DNA of 64,000 nucleotides from Asanoa sp040654855 (GCF_040654855.1 NZ_JBFAIU010000006.1:6398-70397); one strand, 5' to 3'. Numbered from the stretch's first letter, positions 15,362 through 24,656 are shown. Numbers and translations are program-made. Notes: generated by a model from the letters alone, not told the origin.

Positions 15362-16891
15362 GTGGCACTCGACGACGAAGAGCTCGAGCAGCTCGGCAAG
15401 CGCGTCCGGGCCGGCGGCGCGGAGCGCTACCACGCGGCCAACGCCGCCAGGGGCAAGCTGTTCGCCCGCGAGCGGGTCGCCCGCCTGGTCGACGAAGGTT
15501 CCTTCGTCGAGGACGGGCTCTACGCCAACGCCCTGGCCGAAGGGCTGCCCGCCGACGGCGTGGTCACCGGCCAGGCGACCATCGACGGCCGGCCGGTCTG
15601 CCTGATGGCCAACGACTCGACGGTGAAGGCCGGCTCCTGGGGCGCCCGCACCGTCGAGAAGATCATCCGGATCATCGAGCGGGCCTACCAGTCCGGGCTG
15701 CCGATGGTCTACCTGGTCGACTCGGCCGGCGCCCGGATCACCGACCAGGTCGACCTGTTCCCCGGTCGGCGCGGTGCCGGCCACATCTTCTGGAACCAGG
15801 TCCGCGCGTCCGGCTCGATCCCGCAGGTCTGCGCGCTGTTCGGGCCGTCGGCCGCGGGTGGTGCGTACATTCCGGCGTTCTGTGACGTCGTGGCCATGGT
15901 CGACGGCAACGCGAGCATGTATCTCGGCTCCGACCGCATGGTCGAGATGGTCACCGGCGAGAAGACGACGCTGGAGGCGATGGGCGGCGCGGCGGTGCAC
16001 ACCCGCGAGTCCGGCGTCGGCCACTTCCTCTGCAAGACCGAGGACGAGGCGCTCGACACGGTCCGGCGCTACCTGTCCTACCTGCCGGCCAACTACACGC
16101 AGAAGCCGCCGGTCGCGGAGGCCGTCGCGCCGCCGGCCGCCGACCTGGCCGGGATGGTGCCGCCCAACGAGCGGCAGGCGTTCGACATGCGCAAGTTCGC
16201 CAAGGGCCTGCTCGACGAGGGCTCGTTCTTCGAGATCCAGGCGCTCTGGGCCAAGGAGCTGACGATCGGCTTCGGCCGCCTCGACGGCGAGGTGGTCGGC
16301 GTGGTCGCCAACAACTCGATGTTCAAGGGCGGCGTGCTGTTCGTCGACTCCGCCGACAAGGCCACCAGGTTCGTCCAGCTGTGCGACGCGTTCAACGTGC
16401 CGCTGCTGTTCCTCTCCGACGTGCCCGGCTTCATGGTCGGCACCGCCGTGGAGAAGCAGGGGATCATCCGGCACGGTGCCAAGATGATCACCGCGATCTC
16501 CGAGGCCACGGTGCCGAAGATCTGCGTCGTCGTCCGCAAGGCCTACGGTGCGGGCCTCTACGCGATGGCCGGCCCGGGCTTCATGCCCGACGCGACGATC
16601 GCCCTGCCCACCGCGAAGATCGCGGTGATGGGCGCCGAGGCCGCGGTCAACGCGGTCTACGCCAACAAGATCGCCGCGATCGAGGACGCCGACGACCGGG
16701 CGGCGTTCGTCGCCGAGCGGCGTGCGGCCTACGAGCGCGACATCGACATCGTGCACCTCGCGAGTGAGTTGGTCGTCGACGCGATCGTGCCGCCGGACCG
16801 GCTGCGTACGGAGCTGATCGCCCGCTACTCGACGGCCCGCGACAAGGACCGCCACTTCTCCCGCCGTCGCCACGGCGTGACACCCGTCTAA
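15362..16891 (+). CDS. Acyl-CoA carboxylase, carboxyltransferase (beta) subunit
   Basis: A 509-residue crotonase-fold carboxyltransferase of the acetyl/propionyl/methylcrotonyl-CoA carboxylase type. It moves the carboxyl group from biotin to an acyl-CoA. The two halves are complete, with the oxyanion-hole glycines GPSAAGGAYIPAF in the N-terminal half and the C-terminal segment FLSDVPGFMVGTAVEKQG. The tight link to an acyl-CoA dehydrogenase (16-base gap) is typical of leucine or odd-chain degradation modules such as methylcrotonyl-CoA carboxylase; the substrate remains an inference. The GTG start at 15362 follows a GAAGGGG site. Confidence 0.92.
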   Translation: MALDDEELEQLGKRVRAGGAERYHAANAARGKLFARERVARLVDEGSFVEDGLYANALAEGLPADGVVTGQATIDGRPVCLMANDSTVKAGSWGARTVEKIIRIIERAYQSGLPMVYLVDSAGARITDQVDLFPGRRGAGHIFWNQVRASGSIPQVCALFGPSAAGGAYIPAFCDVVAMVDGNASMYLGSDRMVEMVTGEKTTLEAMGGAAVHTRESGVGHFLCKTEDEALDTVRRYLSYLPANYTQKPPVAEAVAPPAADLAGMVPPNERQAFDMRKFAKGLLDEGSFFEIQALWAKELTIGFGRLDGEVVGVVANNSMFKGGVLFVDSADKATRFVQLCDAFNVPLLFLSDVPGFMVGTAVEKQGIIRHGAKMITAISEATVPKICVVVRKAYGAGLYAMAGPGFMPDATIALPTAKIAVMGAEAAVNAVYANKIAAIEDADDRAAFVAERRAAYERDIDIVHLASELVVDAIVPPDRLRTELIARYSTARDKDRHFSRRRHGVTPV

Positions 16892-16907
16892 CCCCAAGGA
16901 GCCGGCC

Positions 16908-18053
16908 ATGCTCAACGAGGAGCACGAGGCGCTGCGCGAGAGCGTGCGGGAGTTCGCCCACGACGTCGTCGCACCCGTGATCGCCAAGCACTACGACAAC
17001 CACACGTTCCCGTACGACATCGTCGCGGCGATGGGCAAGATGGGCCTCTTCGGCCTGCCCTTCGCGGAGGAATACGGCGGCATGGGCGGCGACTACTTCG
17101 CCCTCTGCCTGGCCCTCGAAGAGCTCGCCCGCGTCGACTCGAGCGTGGCGATCACCCTGGAAGCCGCGGTCTCCCTGGGCGCGATGCCGGTCTACCGCTT
17201 CGGCACCGAGGAGCAGAAGCGCCGCTGGCTGCCGCCCCTGCTGCGCGGCGAGGCCCTGGCGGCCTTCGGCCTGACCGAGCCGGGCTTCGGCAGCGACGCG
17301 GGCGGCACGGCGACCCGCGCGGTGCTCGACGGCGACGAGTGGGTGATCAACGGAGCCAAGGCGTTCATCACCAACTCGGGCACCGACATCACGTCGTTCG
17401 TCACGGTGACGGCGATGACGGGCACGCGCCCCGACGGCAGCAAGGAACTGTCCACGATCATCGTCCCGTCGGGCACGCCGGGCTTCACGGTGGCGCCGGG
17501 CTACTCGAAGGTCGGCTGGTGTGCGTCGGACACGCACGAGCTGAGCTTCGAAGACGTCCGTGTCCCGGCCGAGAACCTCCTCGGCGAACGCGGCCGCGGC
17601 TTCGCGCAGTTCCTCCGCATCCTCGACGAGGGTCGCATCGCCATCGCCGCGCTGGCGGTGGGCCTAGCCCAGGGTTGTGTCGACGAGTCGGTGCGCTACG
17701 CCAAGGAGCGCCACGCGTTCGGGCAGCCGATCGCGGGCTTCCAGGCGATCCAGTTCAAGATCGCGGACATGGAGAAGCGCGCCCACCTGTCCCGCCTGGC
17801 CTACCACGACGCCGCCGCGGAAATGCTCGCCGGCCGCGACTTCAAGCGCCGGGCGGCGATCGCCAAGCTCTACGCGAGCGAGAGCGCGGTGGACAACGCC
17901 CGCGACGCCACCCAGATCCACGGCGGCTACGGCTTCATGAACGAGTTCCCGGTGGCCCGCTTCTGGCGCGACTCGAAGATCCTGGAGATCGGCGAGGGCA
18001 CGTCGGAGATCCAGCGCCTGGTGATCGCGCGCGACCTGGGCATCGTCGCTTAG
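16908..18053 (+). CDS. Acyl-CoA dehydrogenase
   Basis: A 381-residue FAD enzyme that makes the alpha,beta double bond of an acyl-CoA. The signature LTEPGFGSDAGG, the FAD-contact segment FITNSGTDI and the C-terminal ARDATQIHGGYGF are present. The catalytic base is the Glu near residue 363 in ILEIGEGTSEIQ, the position used by short-chain and isovaleryl-type relatives. It follows the carboxyltransferase gene by 16 bases with a CAAGGAG site, so the two proteins probably act in successive steps of branched- or short-chain acyl-CoA breakdown. Confidence 0.94.
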   Translation: MLNEEHEALRESVREFAHDVVAPVIAKHYDNHTFPYDIVAAMGKMGLFGLPFAEEYGGMGGDYFALCLALEELARVDSSVAITLEAAVSLGAMPVYRFGTEEQKRRWLPPLLRGEALAAFGLTEPGFGSDAGGTATRAVLDGDEWVINGAKAFITNSGTDITSFVTVTAMTGTRPDGSKELSTIIVPSGTPGFTVAPGYSKVGWCASDTHELSFEDVRVPAENLLGERGRGFAQFLRILDEGRIAIAALAVGLAQGCVDESVRYAKERHAFGQPIAGFQAIQFKIADMEKRAHLSRLAYHDAAAEMLAGRDFKRRAAIAKLYASESAVDNARDATQIHGGYGFMNEFPVARFWRDSKILEIGEGTSEIQRLVIARDLGIVA

Positions 18054-18187
18054 CGCTCCGCATCCGCGCGGGAAGGAAAAGAGTGCGGCGCGGATATCTG
18101 ACGTGAAGGACGGCCGAACGTCTGGTGGCGCCGGGCGGGGTCCAGGTGCTTGCATTCCCCGGTACGAATCCCGGGGAGGTCACACCA

Positions 18188-20371
18188 ATGTTCGCTGCGC
18201 TCGGTCGGGCGATGGTGCGGTGGCGGTGGTCGGTGCTGGCCGCCTGGCTGGTGCTCGTCATCGCGGGCGTCGCGTTCGGCGGCCAGGTGTTCGACCGGCT
18301 CACCACCACCGACAACCTGCGGCCCGATGCCGAGTCGCAGCGGGCCGACCGGCGCGTCCAGGAGCTCAAGCCCGAGGGTGAGAAGGTCGTCGCCGTCATC
18401 CGGGACCGCGACATCTACGACCCGCCGCTCGTCGAGAACGTGCAGAAGATCGCCAACGAGATCCGTGGGATCGACGGCGTCAAGGCCGTCGAGGACCTCT
18501 ACAGCGCGCCCGGCGGGCGGATCGGGGCCGACAACCGCAGCTCCCTCGTCGAGGTCGAGCTGCGGCCCGGGCTGCCCGACGCCCAGCGCGAACAGGCCGA
18601 GGACCTCGTCGCCGCGGCGTTGCACCGCATCGACGCGCCCCAGGTGCTCGTCGGTGGCGAGAAACTGGCCGAGCGGGAGTTCGCCGACCAGGCCATCAAG
18701 GACGCCGCGATCGGCGAGAGCATCGCGCTCGGCGTACTCCTCCTCGTGCTCGTCGTCATCCTCGGTGGGTTCGTCGCCGGCCTCATCCCGCTCGTCGCCG
18801 CGCTCGCGTCCGTCGCCGCGACCCTGCTGGGGCTCCTGCTGCTCACCGCGCTCGGCGACGTCGGCGAGTTCACGGTCAACGTGGTCACCCTGCTCGGCAT
18901 CGGCCTCGCCGTCGACTACGCCCTGCTGCTGATCGCCCGCTTCCGGGAGGAGCGCGCGGCCGACGGCGATGCCCGCCTCGACGAACTGCTCGCCCGGACC
19001 ACGACGACCGCCGGGCGGACCGTGCTGATCTCCGGGCTCGCCGTCGCCGCGGCCATGCTCGGGCTGTTCGCGTTCGCCGAGCCCCTGCTCGCCAGCATGG
19101 CGCTGGGCGGCGCGGTCGTCGTCGTGCTCGCCACCGCGGCCGGGCTCACCGCCGTCCCGGCACTGATCGCCGTGGCTCACCGACGGATCGGCGAACACGG
19201 GATCAGACTCCTGCCGCGGGCCAGGACGGCCCTGTTGCCCAGGCTCGCGCAAACCGCCCAACGCAAGCCCGGCCCGGTCGCCCTCGCCGTCTCCGTCGGC
19301 CTGGTCGTCCTCTCGCTGCCGTTCGTCCTCGGCGCCAACCTGGCCAACTCCGACGCCCGGGCGCTGCCCGCCAGCGCGGAGGCCCGCCAGCTCTACGAGA
19401 CGGTCCAGCGCGACTTCAACGTCGGCCGCGCCGAGCCCGTCGTCGTCGTGGTCGACGCCGACCCCGCCACCGCCGCCGTCCGTGACCTGCTCAACCAGCT
19501 CAACACCATGCCGGGCGTCGTGCTGATGCAGCCGCGGCCCGACATCACCGGGCAGGCGGCGGTCATCGACGTCACGCCCACCGGCGCGACCGGCGACGAG
19601 ACCTCGCGCGATCTGGTGCGCCGGATCCGCGCCCTCAACACCCCGGTCCCGCTGCTGGTCGGCGGTCCCGCCGCCGAGCGGGTCGACTACCAGGCCTCGG
19701 TCGCGAGCCGGCTGCCGATCGCGGTGCTCGTGCTCTTCCTGGCCACCGCGATCCTGCTCTTCATCCTCACCGGCTCGCTGGTCATTCCGGTCAAGGCCCT
19801 GCTCATGAACGCACTCACCCTGCTCGGCACCCTCGGCGTGCTGGTCGTGGTCTTCCAGTGGGGCGTCGGCGACGTGCTGCTCGGCTTCGACTCCTGGGGT
19901 GCCGTCGACGTGACGACGCCGGTGCTGCTCTTCGTGTTCATCTTCGGGCTCTCGATGGACTACGAGGTCTTCCTGCTGGCCAGGATCAAAGAGGAATGGG
20001 ACCGCCGGGTACGCCGCCGCCGGCACGGTGACGACGCGGCCGCGAGTGACCGCGCGGTGCTCGCCGGCATCACGAAGACCGGCCCGGTGGTCACCACGGC
20101 CGCACTCGCCATCTCGGTCGTCTTCCTCGGCTTCCTGATCGGCGGCCTCACCGCGGTCAAGGAGATCGGCTTCGGCATGGTGGTCGCGATCGTCCTCGAC
20201 GTGACCGTCGTCCGCGGCCTCCTGCTGCCGGCGCTGATGAGCCTGCTCGGCGAGTGGAACTGGTGGGCTCCCGCCCCACTGCGTCGGCTGCACCAGCGCT
20301 GGTTCGCCACCGCCAGCGGGGCTCCGGTCAAGGCGACCGCGGCCGTACCGACGGAAACGATTTCGACCTAA
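18188..20371 (+). CDS. MMPL-family transporter (RND superfamily)
   Basis: A 727-residue inner-membrane protein with the MMPL layout: TM1 (VLAAWLVLVIAGVAFGG), an exterior porter domain, a TM2-6 bundle containing the GIGLAVDYALLLIARFREE motif, a second porter domain, and a TM7-12 bundle ending near VVRGLLLPALMSLLG. The paired Asp/Tyr motifs (VDYALL and MDYEVF) are proton-relay candidates. ATG 18188 has a GGGAGGT site, which rules against the upstream in-frame codons. MMPL proteins export lipids or siderophores. Its place 134 bases after the acyl-CoA genes suggests a lipid substrate (inference). Confidence 0.9.
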   Translation: MFAALGRAMVRWRWSVLAAWLVLVIAGVAFGGQVFDRLTTTDNLRPDAESQRADRRVQELKPEGEKVVAVIRDRDIYDPPLVENVQKIANEIRGIDGVKAVEDLYSAPGGRIGADNRSSLVEVELRPGLPDAQREQAEDLVAAALHRIDAPQVLVGGEKLAEREFADQAIKDAAIGESIALGVLLLVLVVILGGFVAGLIPLVAALASVAATLLGLLLLTALGDVGEFTVNVVTLLGIGLAVDYALLLIARFREERAADGDARLDELLARTTTTAGRTVLISGLAVAAAMLGLFAFAEPLLASMALGGAVVVVLATAAGLTAVPALIAVAHRRIGEHGIRLLPRARTALLPRLAQTAQRKPGPVALAVSVGLVVLSLPFVLGANLANSDARALPASAEARQLYETVQRDFNVGRAEPVVVVVDADPATAAVRDLLNQLNTMPGVVLMQPRPDITGQAAVIDVTPTGATGDETSRDLVRRIRALNTPVPLLVGGPAAERVDYQASVASRLPIAVLVLFLATAILLFILTGSLVIPVKALLMNALTLLGTLGVLVVVFQWGVGDVLLGFDSWGAVDVTTPVLLFVFIFGLSMDYEVFLLARIKEEWDRRVRRRRHGDDAAASDRAVLAGITKTGPVVTTAALAISVVFLGFLIGGLTAVKEIGFGMVVAIVLDVTVVRGLLLPALMSLLGEWNWWAPAPLRRLHQRWFATASGAPVKATAAVPTETIST

Positions 20372-20468
20372 CAAACATTCAGGCGTCTGTCGGGAATCCG
20401 GCGTTCACCGGTCAGTGACGCGACGTTGAGGTCCCGGTCGGGCCCGACGCTGCGTAATCTTCGTGGCC

Positions 20469-23003
20469 ATGACCGCGGATCACGGCGCTGACCAGGGTTT
20501 CGACGCCCTGCTCAAAGCCCACCGCCGGGAGGCCGGGCTGACCCAGCACGAGCTGGCGACCCGGGCCGGTGTGGGCGTCCGGACGGTTCGTGACCTCGAG
20601 CGCGGCCGGGCGTCCCGGCCGCAGCGCACCACTGTCGACCTGCTGGCCGACGCATTGCACCTGGCCGGCGCCGCCCGTGCCGAGTTCGCCGCGGTCGCCC
20701 GCGGCATCACCGCACCCGCCGCCACCGACGAGCGGCCGGCGGTGCCCGCGTTCACCCCGCTGACACCGGCCTCGGTGGCCGCGAGCCGCGGCCGCGGCCT
20801 CCCACCGCCCGGTCCGCTGGTCGGCCGCGACCTCGACGTGGCCGAGGTGGCGTTGACCCTGCTCCGCGGCGACGGGCTGGTCAGCCTCGTCGGGCTCGCC
20901 GGCGTCGGCAAGACCAGCGTCGCGCTCGCCGTCATCGAGCGGGTCAAGGAGCGCCACCCGGCCGGCGTGGCCGGCATCGTGATCACCGAAGGCTCGACCG
21001 AGAGCGACGTGCTCACCGCCGCCGCGACCGTGCTGGGCGTGGCCCGCTCCGACGAGCTGGCCGGCCGGCTCTCCGGCGCACCGAGCCTGCTGCTGGTCGA
21101 CGCCGTCGAGCGGGCGCCGGGCGCGGTCGCCGAGGCGCTGCACCGGCTGGTCAGCGTCGCGCCGTCACTGCGCATCCTGGCCACCGGCCGCCACCCGGTC
21201 GGGCTGCCCGGCGAGCGCGTCTGGCCGGTCGTGCCGCTCGAGGTGCCGCCGCACGACGACCTCGACCTGTCCTCGGTGTCGAAGTTCCCCGCGGTCGCGC
21301 TGTTCCTCGACCGCCTGCGCCGGGTCCGCCGCGACCCGCTCGAGCCCGGCGAGGTGGGGGCGCTGGTCCGGCTCGTGCGCCGGCTTGGGGGCCTGCCGCT
21401 GGCCATCGAGCTGGCCGCCGCCCGCGGCCGCGTCCTCGACATGAACCAGATCCTCGACCGCTACGGCCACCGCCTCCTCGACCTGGCCGGCCCGGAGACC
21501 ACACCCGGCAGCGCACCGGACACGGTGACCCTGCGCGACGCGGTCGCGGCGAGCTACCGGCTGCTCGATCCCGACGAGCAGGTGGCCGTGCGCCGGCTCT
21601 CGCCGTTCCGCAACCGCTGGTCCGTCGAGCTGGGCGAGGCGATGCTGGCCGACACCGCCACGCCGGGCGGCGCCCTGGACGGCGACCCCGTCCCGCTGCT
21701 CGACCGGCTCGTCGCGCTCGGCCTGCTCGGCATGCGCGGCTCCGGCTCCATGCGGTTCCGGCTGCTCGACGTCGTCCGCGACTACGCGGAGGAGCAGGCC
21801 GCGGCCGAGGGTGAGCTGGCCGCGATCCGGCGCCGGCACGCGCTGGTGATGGCCCGCTTCGCCGCCCGGGTCGCGCCGGACCTGGCGGGCGGCACCCTGC
21901 CCGGCGCGGTCGCCCGGCTCGACGAGGTGAGCAGCGACCTGTGGGGCGCGCTCGCGTACTCGGCGATCGACGACCCGCACACGGCGCTGCTGCTGGCCGC
22001 CAACCTGCCGCGCTGGTGGCGGTTCCGAGGCCGCGACGCGGCGGGCCGGCAGTGGCTGCGCCGGCTGCTTGACGATCCGCGCAGTGCCGACGCCGACCCG
22101 GTGCTGCGGGCGTGGGCCCAGCTCGGCGTGGCCCAGCTCGCCGCCGAGCACAGCGCCGCGTCGACCGAGCTGCCCGCCGCGGAGGCGGCCCTGGCGACCT
22201 TCCGGGAGCAGGGCGACGTCACCGGCGAGCTGGCCGCCCGCAACCAGCTGTCGGGACTGTGGATGTCGACCGGCGGCTACGACGAGGCCCGCCGGCACGG
22301 TGCCGCGGCGCTGTCGCTGGCGACCCGCACCGGGCGCACCCGGGACATGGCGGTGGCGCAGAGCAACCTCGCCTGGCACGAGATCCGGGCCGGCGACCTG
22401 GCCGCCGCCCGGCGACGGATGGCCGCTGTCGACCGGCTCGCGGCACAGTGCGGCGAGGACCGGCTGCGCGCGCTGGCGCTGGCCAACGTGGCCGAGGTCA
22501 ACCGGCTCGACGGCCGCTACGAGGACGCGGTCAAGATGGGTCGCCGCGCGATCACGCCGCTGGAGCGGCTGGGCGACCCGGGCCACCGGGCGCGGGTGCT
22601 CGGCACGATCGGCCTCGCGCTGGCCCTGGCCGACCGGTCCGACGAGGCACTCCGGGTGCTGGCCCAGCTGCGCTCGCTGGCGGCGGGCGCCGACCCGGGC
22701 GTCGGTGAGGCGCCGGTCAACGACGTGCAGGGGCCGAGCGCGATGATCGAGGCGACGCTGGCGTTCCGGCGCGGCGACCGCGTGCTGGCCGCGGAGTGGT
22801 TCGGTGTCGCGGTGCAGTCCTACGCCGGCGGGCGGGACCTGCGGGACGTGGCCGAGGCGCTGGTGGGACTGGCGTCGGCGACGGACGACCCGGTCAACCG
22901 CGCGGCGGTGATCGAGCGGCTCGACGCGGTGTGCAAGGAAGGCGGGATCACGCTGCTGCCGTCAGAGCGGGCCAGGGCTGAACATGAAGACAGCCGGCGC
23001 TGA
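20469..23003 (+). CDS. HTH / NB-ARC ATPase / TPR regulator (AfsR-like)
   Basis: An 844-residue signal-transduction ATPase. Residues about 10-75 are an XRE-type HTH (HRREAGLTQHELATRAGVGV). About 115-420 is an NB-ARC-like nucleotide switch with Walker A GLAGVGKTS, Walker B LLLVDAVER and a LPLAIELAAARGR motif. The rest is alpha-solenoid TPR-like repeats. Such proteins in actinomycetes control secondary metabolism or development, but no target cluster is next to it. ATG 20469 fits because TAATCT (20455-20460) ends eight bases before it; GTG 20463 is in frame just upstream. It stands alone in its orientation. Confidence 0.85.
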   Translation: MTADHGADQGFDALLKAHRREAGLTQHELATRAGVGVRTVRDLERGRASRPQRTTVDLLADALHLAGAARAEFAAVARGITAPAATDERPAVPAFTPLTPASVAASRGRGLPPPGPLVGRDLDVAEVALTLLRGDGLVSLVGLAGVGKTSVALAVIERVKERHPAGVAGIVITEGSTESDVLTAAATVLGVARSDELAGRLSGAPSLLLVDAVERAPGAVAEALHRLVSVAPSLRILATGRHPVGLPGERVWPVVPLEVPPHDDLDLSSVSKFPAVALFLDRLRRVRRDPLEPGEVGALVRLVRRLGGLPLAIELAAARGRVLDMNQILDRYGHRLLDLAGPETTPGSAPDTVTLRDAVAASYRLLDPDEQVAVRRLSPFRNRWSVELGEAMLADTATPGGALDGDPVPLLDRLVALGLLGMRGSGSMRFRLLDVVRDYAEEQAAAEGELAAIRRRHALVMARFAARVAPDLAGGTLPGAVARLDEVSSDLWGALAYSAIDDPHTALLLAANLPRWWRFRGRDAAGRQWLRRLLDDPRSADADPVLRAWAQLGVAQLAAEHSAASTELPAAEAALATFREQGDVTGELAARNQLSGLWMSTGGYDEARRHGAAALSLATRTGRTRDMAVAQSNLAWHEIRAGDLAAARRRMAAVDRLAAQCGEDRLRALALANVAEVNRLDGRYEDAVKMGRRAITPLERLGDPGHRARVLGTIGLALALADRSDEALRVLAQLRSLAAGADPGVGEAPVNDVQGPSAMIEATLAFRRGDRVLAAEWFGVAVQSYAGGRDLRDVAEALVGLASATDDPVNRAAVIERLDAVCKEGGITLLPSERARAEHEDSRR

Positions 23004-23256
23004 CCGCCCTCCCAAACCAGTCAGCACCGGCTGCCTTCCACCCCCGCTCGACGCGGACCAGCCCGCCCCCCGACGGACCTTCGGTAAATGTCCGCGTCGC
23101 GCCCCCGTGGCGCTTTCGCTTTCTTCCCCCGTGGATCGTTGCTCATGAGTACCGTATCGGGGGTCGCGCGCTGGGCGTACCAAATGTGGCTTTTGGCGAG
23201 GAGCGCAGACGGTTCTGCCGGTCTTTCTGCCGGTGCCACCGTCGTGGGCGAAGTGG
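23004..23256. other. Spacer between convergent genes
   Basis: No convincing gene on either strand. It contains a small hairpin CGGAC/GTCCG around 23085 and a short direct repeat TCTGCCGGT near 23212. Nothing else stands out. Confidence 0.4.
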
Positions 23257-23766
23257 TCAGGCGCTGACGGGCTCGGCGTCCGGGTCGACATCCGCGTCCC
23301 CGTCCGCGCCGGCGGTGGCGCAGGGGTTGACCGCGTCCCGGATCCGCCGCAGGTAGTCGAGGAACTGCTCCAGCTCGGCCGGGGCCAGCTGGCCGGTGAA
23401 CCACTGCTCGATCAGCTCGAGGTGGCCCGGCAGCGTCTCGGTGAGCCTGGTCACGCCGGCACTGGTGACGCCCGCGTAGGAGCTGCGCCGGTCCGTCGGG
23501 CAGGCCCGGCGCCGGAGCAGGCCGTCGCGCTCCATCCGGTCGACGACCCGAGTGACGCCGCTGGTCGACAGGGACGTCTGGGCCGCGAGGTCGGTCATCC
23601 GCAACTCGTGCCCCGGTGAGCGGACGAGTCGCATCAGCACCTCGAACTCGACCGCGGAAAGCTTGTGCCCAGCCAACTGCGCGGCGAAGCGCGCCGAGAG
23701 TCCGGTGAACGTCTCGGCGAGCAACCCGACAGCGGTGATCCGTTGATCTTCGTGCAGCTCAGCCAC
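23257..23766 (-). CDS. MarR-family transcriptional regulator
   Basis: A 169-residue winged-helix repressor. The recognition helix (TSLSTSGVTRVVDRMERDG) and the wing with its conserved DRRSS are clear. It is divergent from the YceI gene. GTG 23766 (MAELHEDQ) is preferred over GTG 23793 because TACACT on the minus strand (23774-23779) ends seven bases before it, and 23793 would overlap the -35 of the opposite promoter. The GTTGC-N4-GCAAC palindrome in the shared spacer is the likely operator for both genes. The extreme C terminus is acidic and probably disordered. Confidence 0.87.
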   Translation of the reverse strand: MAELHEDQRITAVGLLAETFTGLSARFAAQLAGHKLSAVEFEVLMRLVRSPGHELRMTDLAAQTSLSTSGVTRVVDRMERDGLLRRRACPTDRRSSYAGVTSAGVTRLTETLPGHLELIEQWFTGQLAPAELEQFLDYLRRIRDAVNPCATAGADGDADVDPDAEPVSA

Positions 23767-23786
23767 GAGATCGAGTGTAGCAGTCC

Positions 23787-23817
23787 TTGACACGCGGAAT
23801 ATTGCTGGAGATATAGT
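23787..23817 (+). promoter_or_regulatory. Promoter of the YceI gene
   Basis: TTGACA (23787-23792) and TATAGT (23812-23817) with a 19-base spacer, close to the sigma-70 consensus. The predicted start is near 23824, leaving a leader of about 50 bases before ATG 23873. Confidence 0.6.
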
Positions 23818-23829
23818 TGCTTACGCAAC
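23816..23829. promoter_or_regulatory. Candidate MarR operator GTTGC-TTAC-GCAAC
   Basis: A perfect 5+5 palindrome with a four-base centre that overlaps the end of the -10 box and the likely transcription start of the YceI gene. MarR dimers commonly bind such short palindromes, and the MarR gene starts 50 bases away on the other strand. Confidence 0.6.
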
Positions 23830-23872
23830 CGAGTACGGAAAACCGTCCACCCTCCCAAAGGAGCTAGCTCCA

Positions 23873-24457
23873 ATGACCGACACCGCCACCAACAACACCC
23901 GGGTCTGGAACGGCCTGACCATCCCGACCGCCGGCACCTACGAGATGGACCCGGCGCACAAGCTGGTCGGTTTCGTCGCTCGGCACATGATGGTCGCGAA
24001 GGTCCGTGGTCACTTCGAGGAAGCGACGGCCACCATCACGGTTGGCGAGAACCCGCTCGAGTCCTCCGTCACCGCGAGCATCAAGGCCGCCAGCATCACC
24101 ACCGGCGTCGCGGACCGCGACAACCACCTCCGCAGCCCCGACTTCCTCAAGACCGAGGAGTTTCCGACCATCGAGTTCCAGAGCCTCGGTGGCGTGAAGG
24201 AGGTCAACGGCAACGAGTTCGTGCTGCCGGGCGAGCTGACCATCCGCGGCGTGACCCGCAAGGTCGACCTGAAGGTCGAGTTCGAGGGTGCCGGCCGCAA
24301 CCCGTACGGCATGGACATCTTCGGTTTCTCGGCGAGCACCGAGATCGACCGCGAGGAGTTCGGCCTGACCTGGAACGTCAACCTGGAGACGGGTGGCGTG
24401 CTGGTCGGCAAGAAGGTCCGCATCGAGCTCGAGGGCGAGGCCGTCCGCCAGGCGTGA
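23873..24457 (+). CDS. YceI-family lipid-binding protein
   Basis: A 194-residue YceI-like lipocalin-fold protein. Family members bind polyisoprenoid or related lipids in a beta barrel. Seen here: YEMDPAHKLVGFVARHMMV, the DRDNHLRSPDFL loop and the GELTIRGVTRKVDL strand. No signal peptide is present, so it is probably cytoplasmic, as in many actinobacterial members. A strong AAAGGAG site precedes ATG 23873. It is paired with a divergent MarR regulator, an arrangement that suggests response to a small lipophilic or phenolic inducer (inference). Confidence 0.92.
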   Translation: MTDTATNNTRVWNGLTIPTAGTYEMDPAHKLVGFVARHMMVAKVRGHFEEATATITVGENPLESSVTASIKAASITTGVADRDNHLRSPDFLKTEEFPTIEFQSLGGVKEVNGNEFVLPGELTIRGVTRKVDLKVEFEGAGRNPYGMDIFGFSASTEIDREEFGLTWNVNLETGGVLVGKKVRIELEGEAVRQA

Positions 24458-24481
24458 CGCGTTAGCTGAACCACATTCACA

Positions 24482-24516
24482 AAGGCCCCGGCGCTGATCA
24501 CAGGCGCCGGGGCCTT
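24482..24516 (+). terminator. Intrinsic terminator after the YceI gene
   Basis: Thirteen-base perfect stem AAGGCCCCGGCGC/GCGCCGGGGCCTT with a nine-base loop, 25 bases after the stop. Confidence 0.8.
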
Positions 24517-24538
24517 GGCGTATCGTGAACTGAACGCT

Positions 24539-24566
24539 TTGATCCGCTTACAAAGGGTGATAAGTA
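24539..24566 (+). promoter_or_regulatory. Promoter candidate for the GCS2-like gene
   Basis: TTGATC (24539-24544) and TAAGTA (24561-24566) with a 16-base spacer, in an unusually AT-rich patch for this window, about 90 bases upstream of ATG 24657. Confidence 0.45.
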
Positions 24567-24656
24567 TCTGTTTTGTCCCTGGCCGAGCGCTCTCGGCCCT
24601 CCTACCGTGAAGGGTCCAGTCGCCAGTCAAACGGGGCCGTGCGCCGGGGAGGGCAC

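Noticed and set aside
13922..16987. Very long minus-strand frame opposite the chaplin-like and carboxylase genes
   Set aside because: It is a codon-position shadow of the plus-strand genes, full of Asp/Arg/Val/Gly low complexity. The plus-strand products have clear families and ribosome sites.
18050..20374. Long minus-strand frame opposite the MMPL gene
   Set aside because: It is a shadow of a clear 12-span transporter gene and has no recognisable domain.
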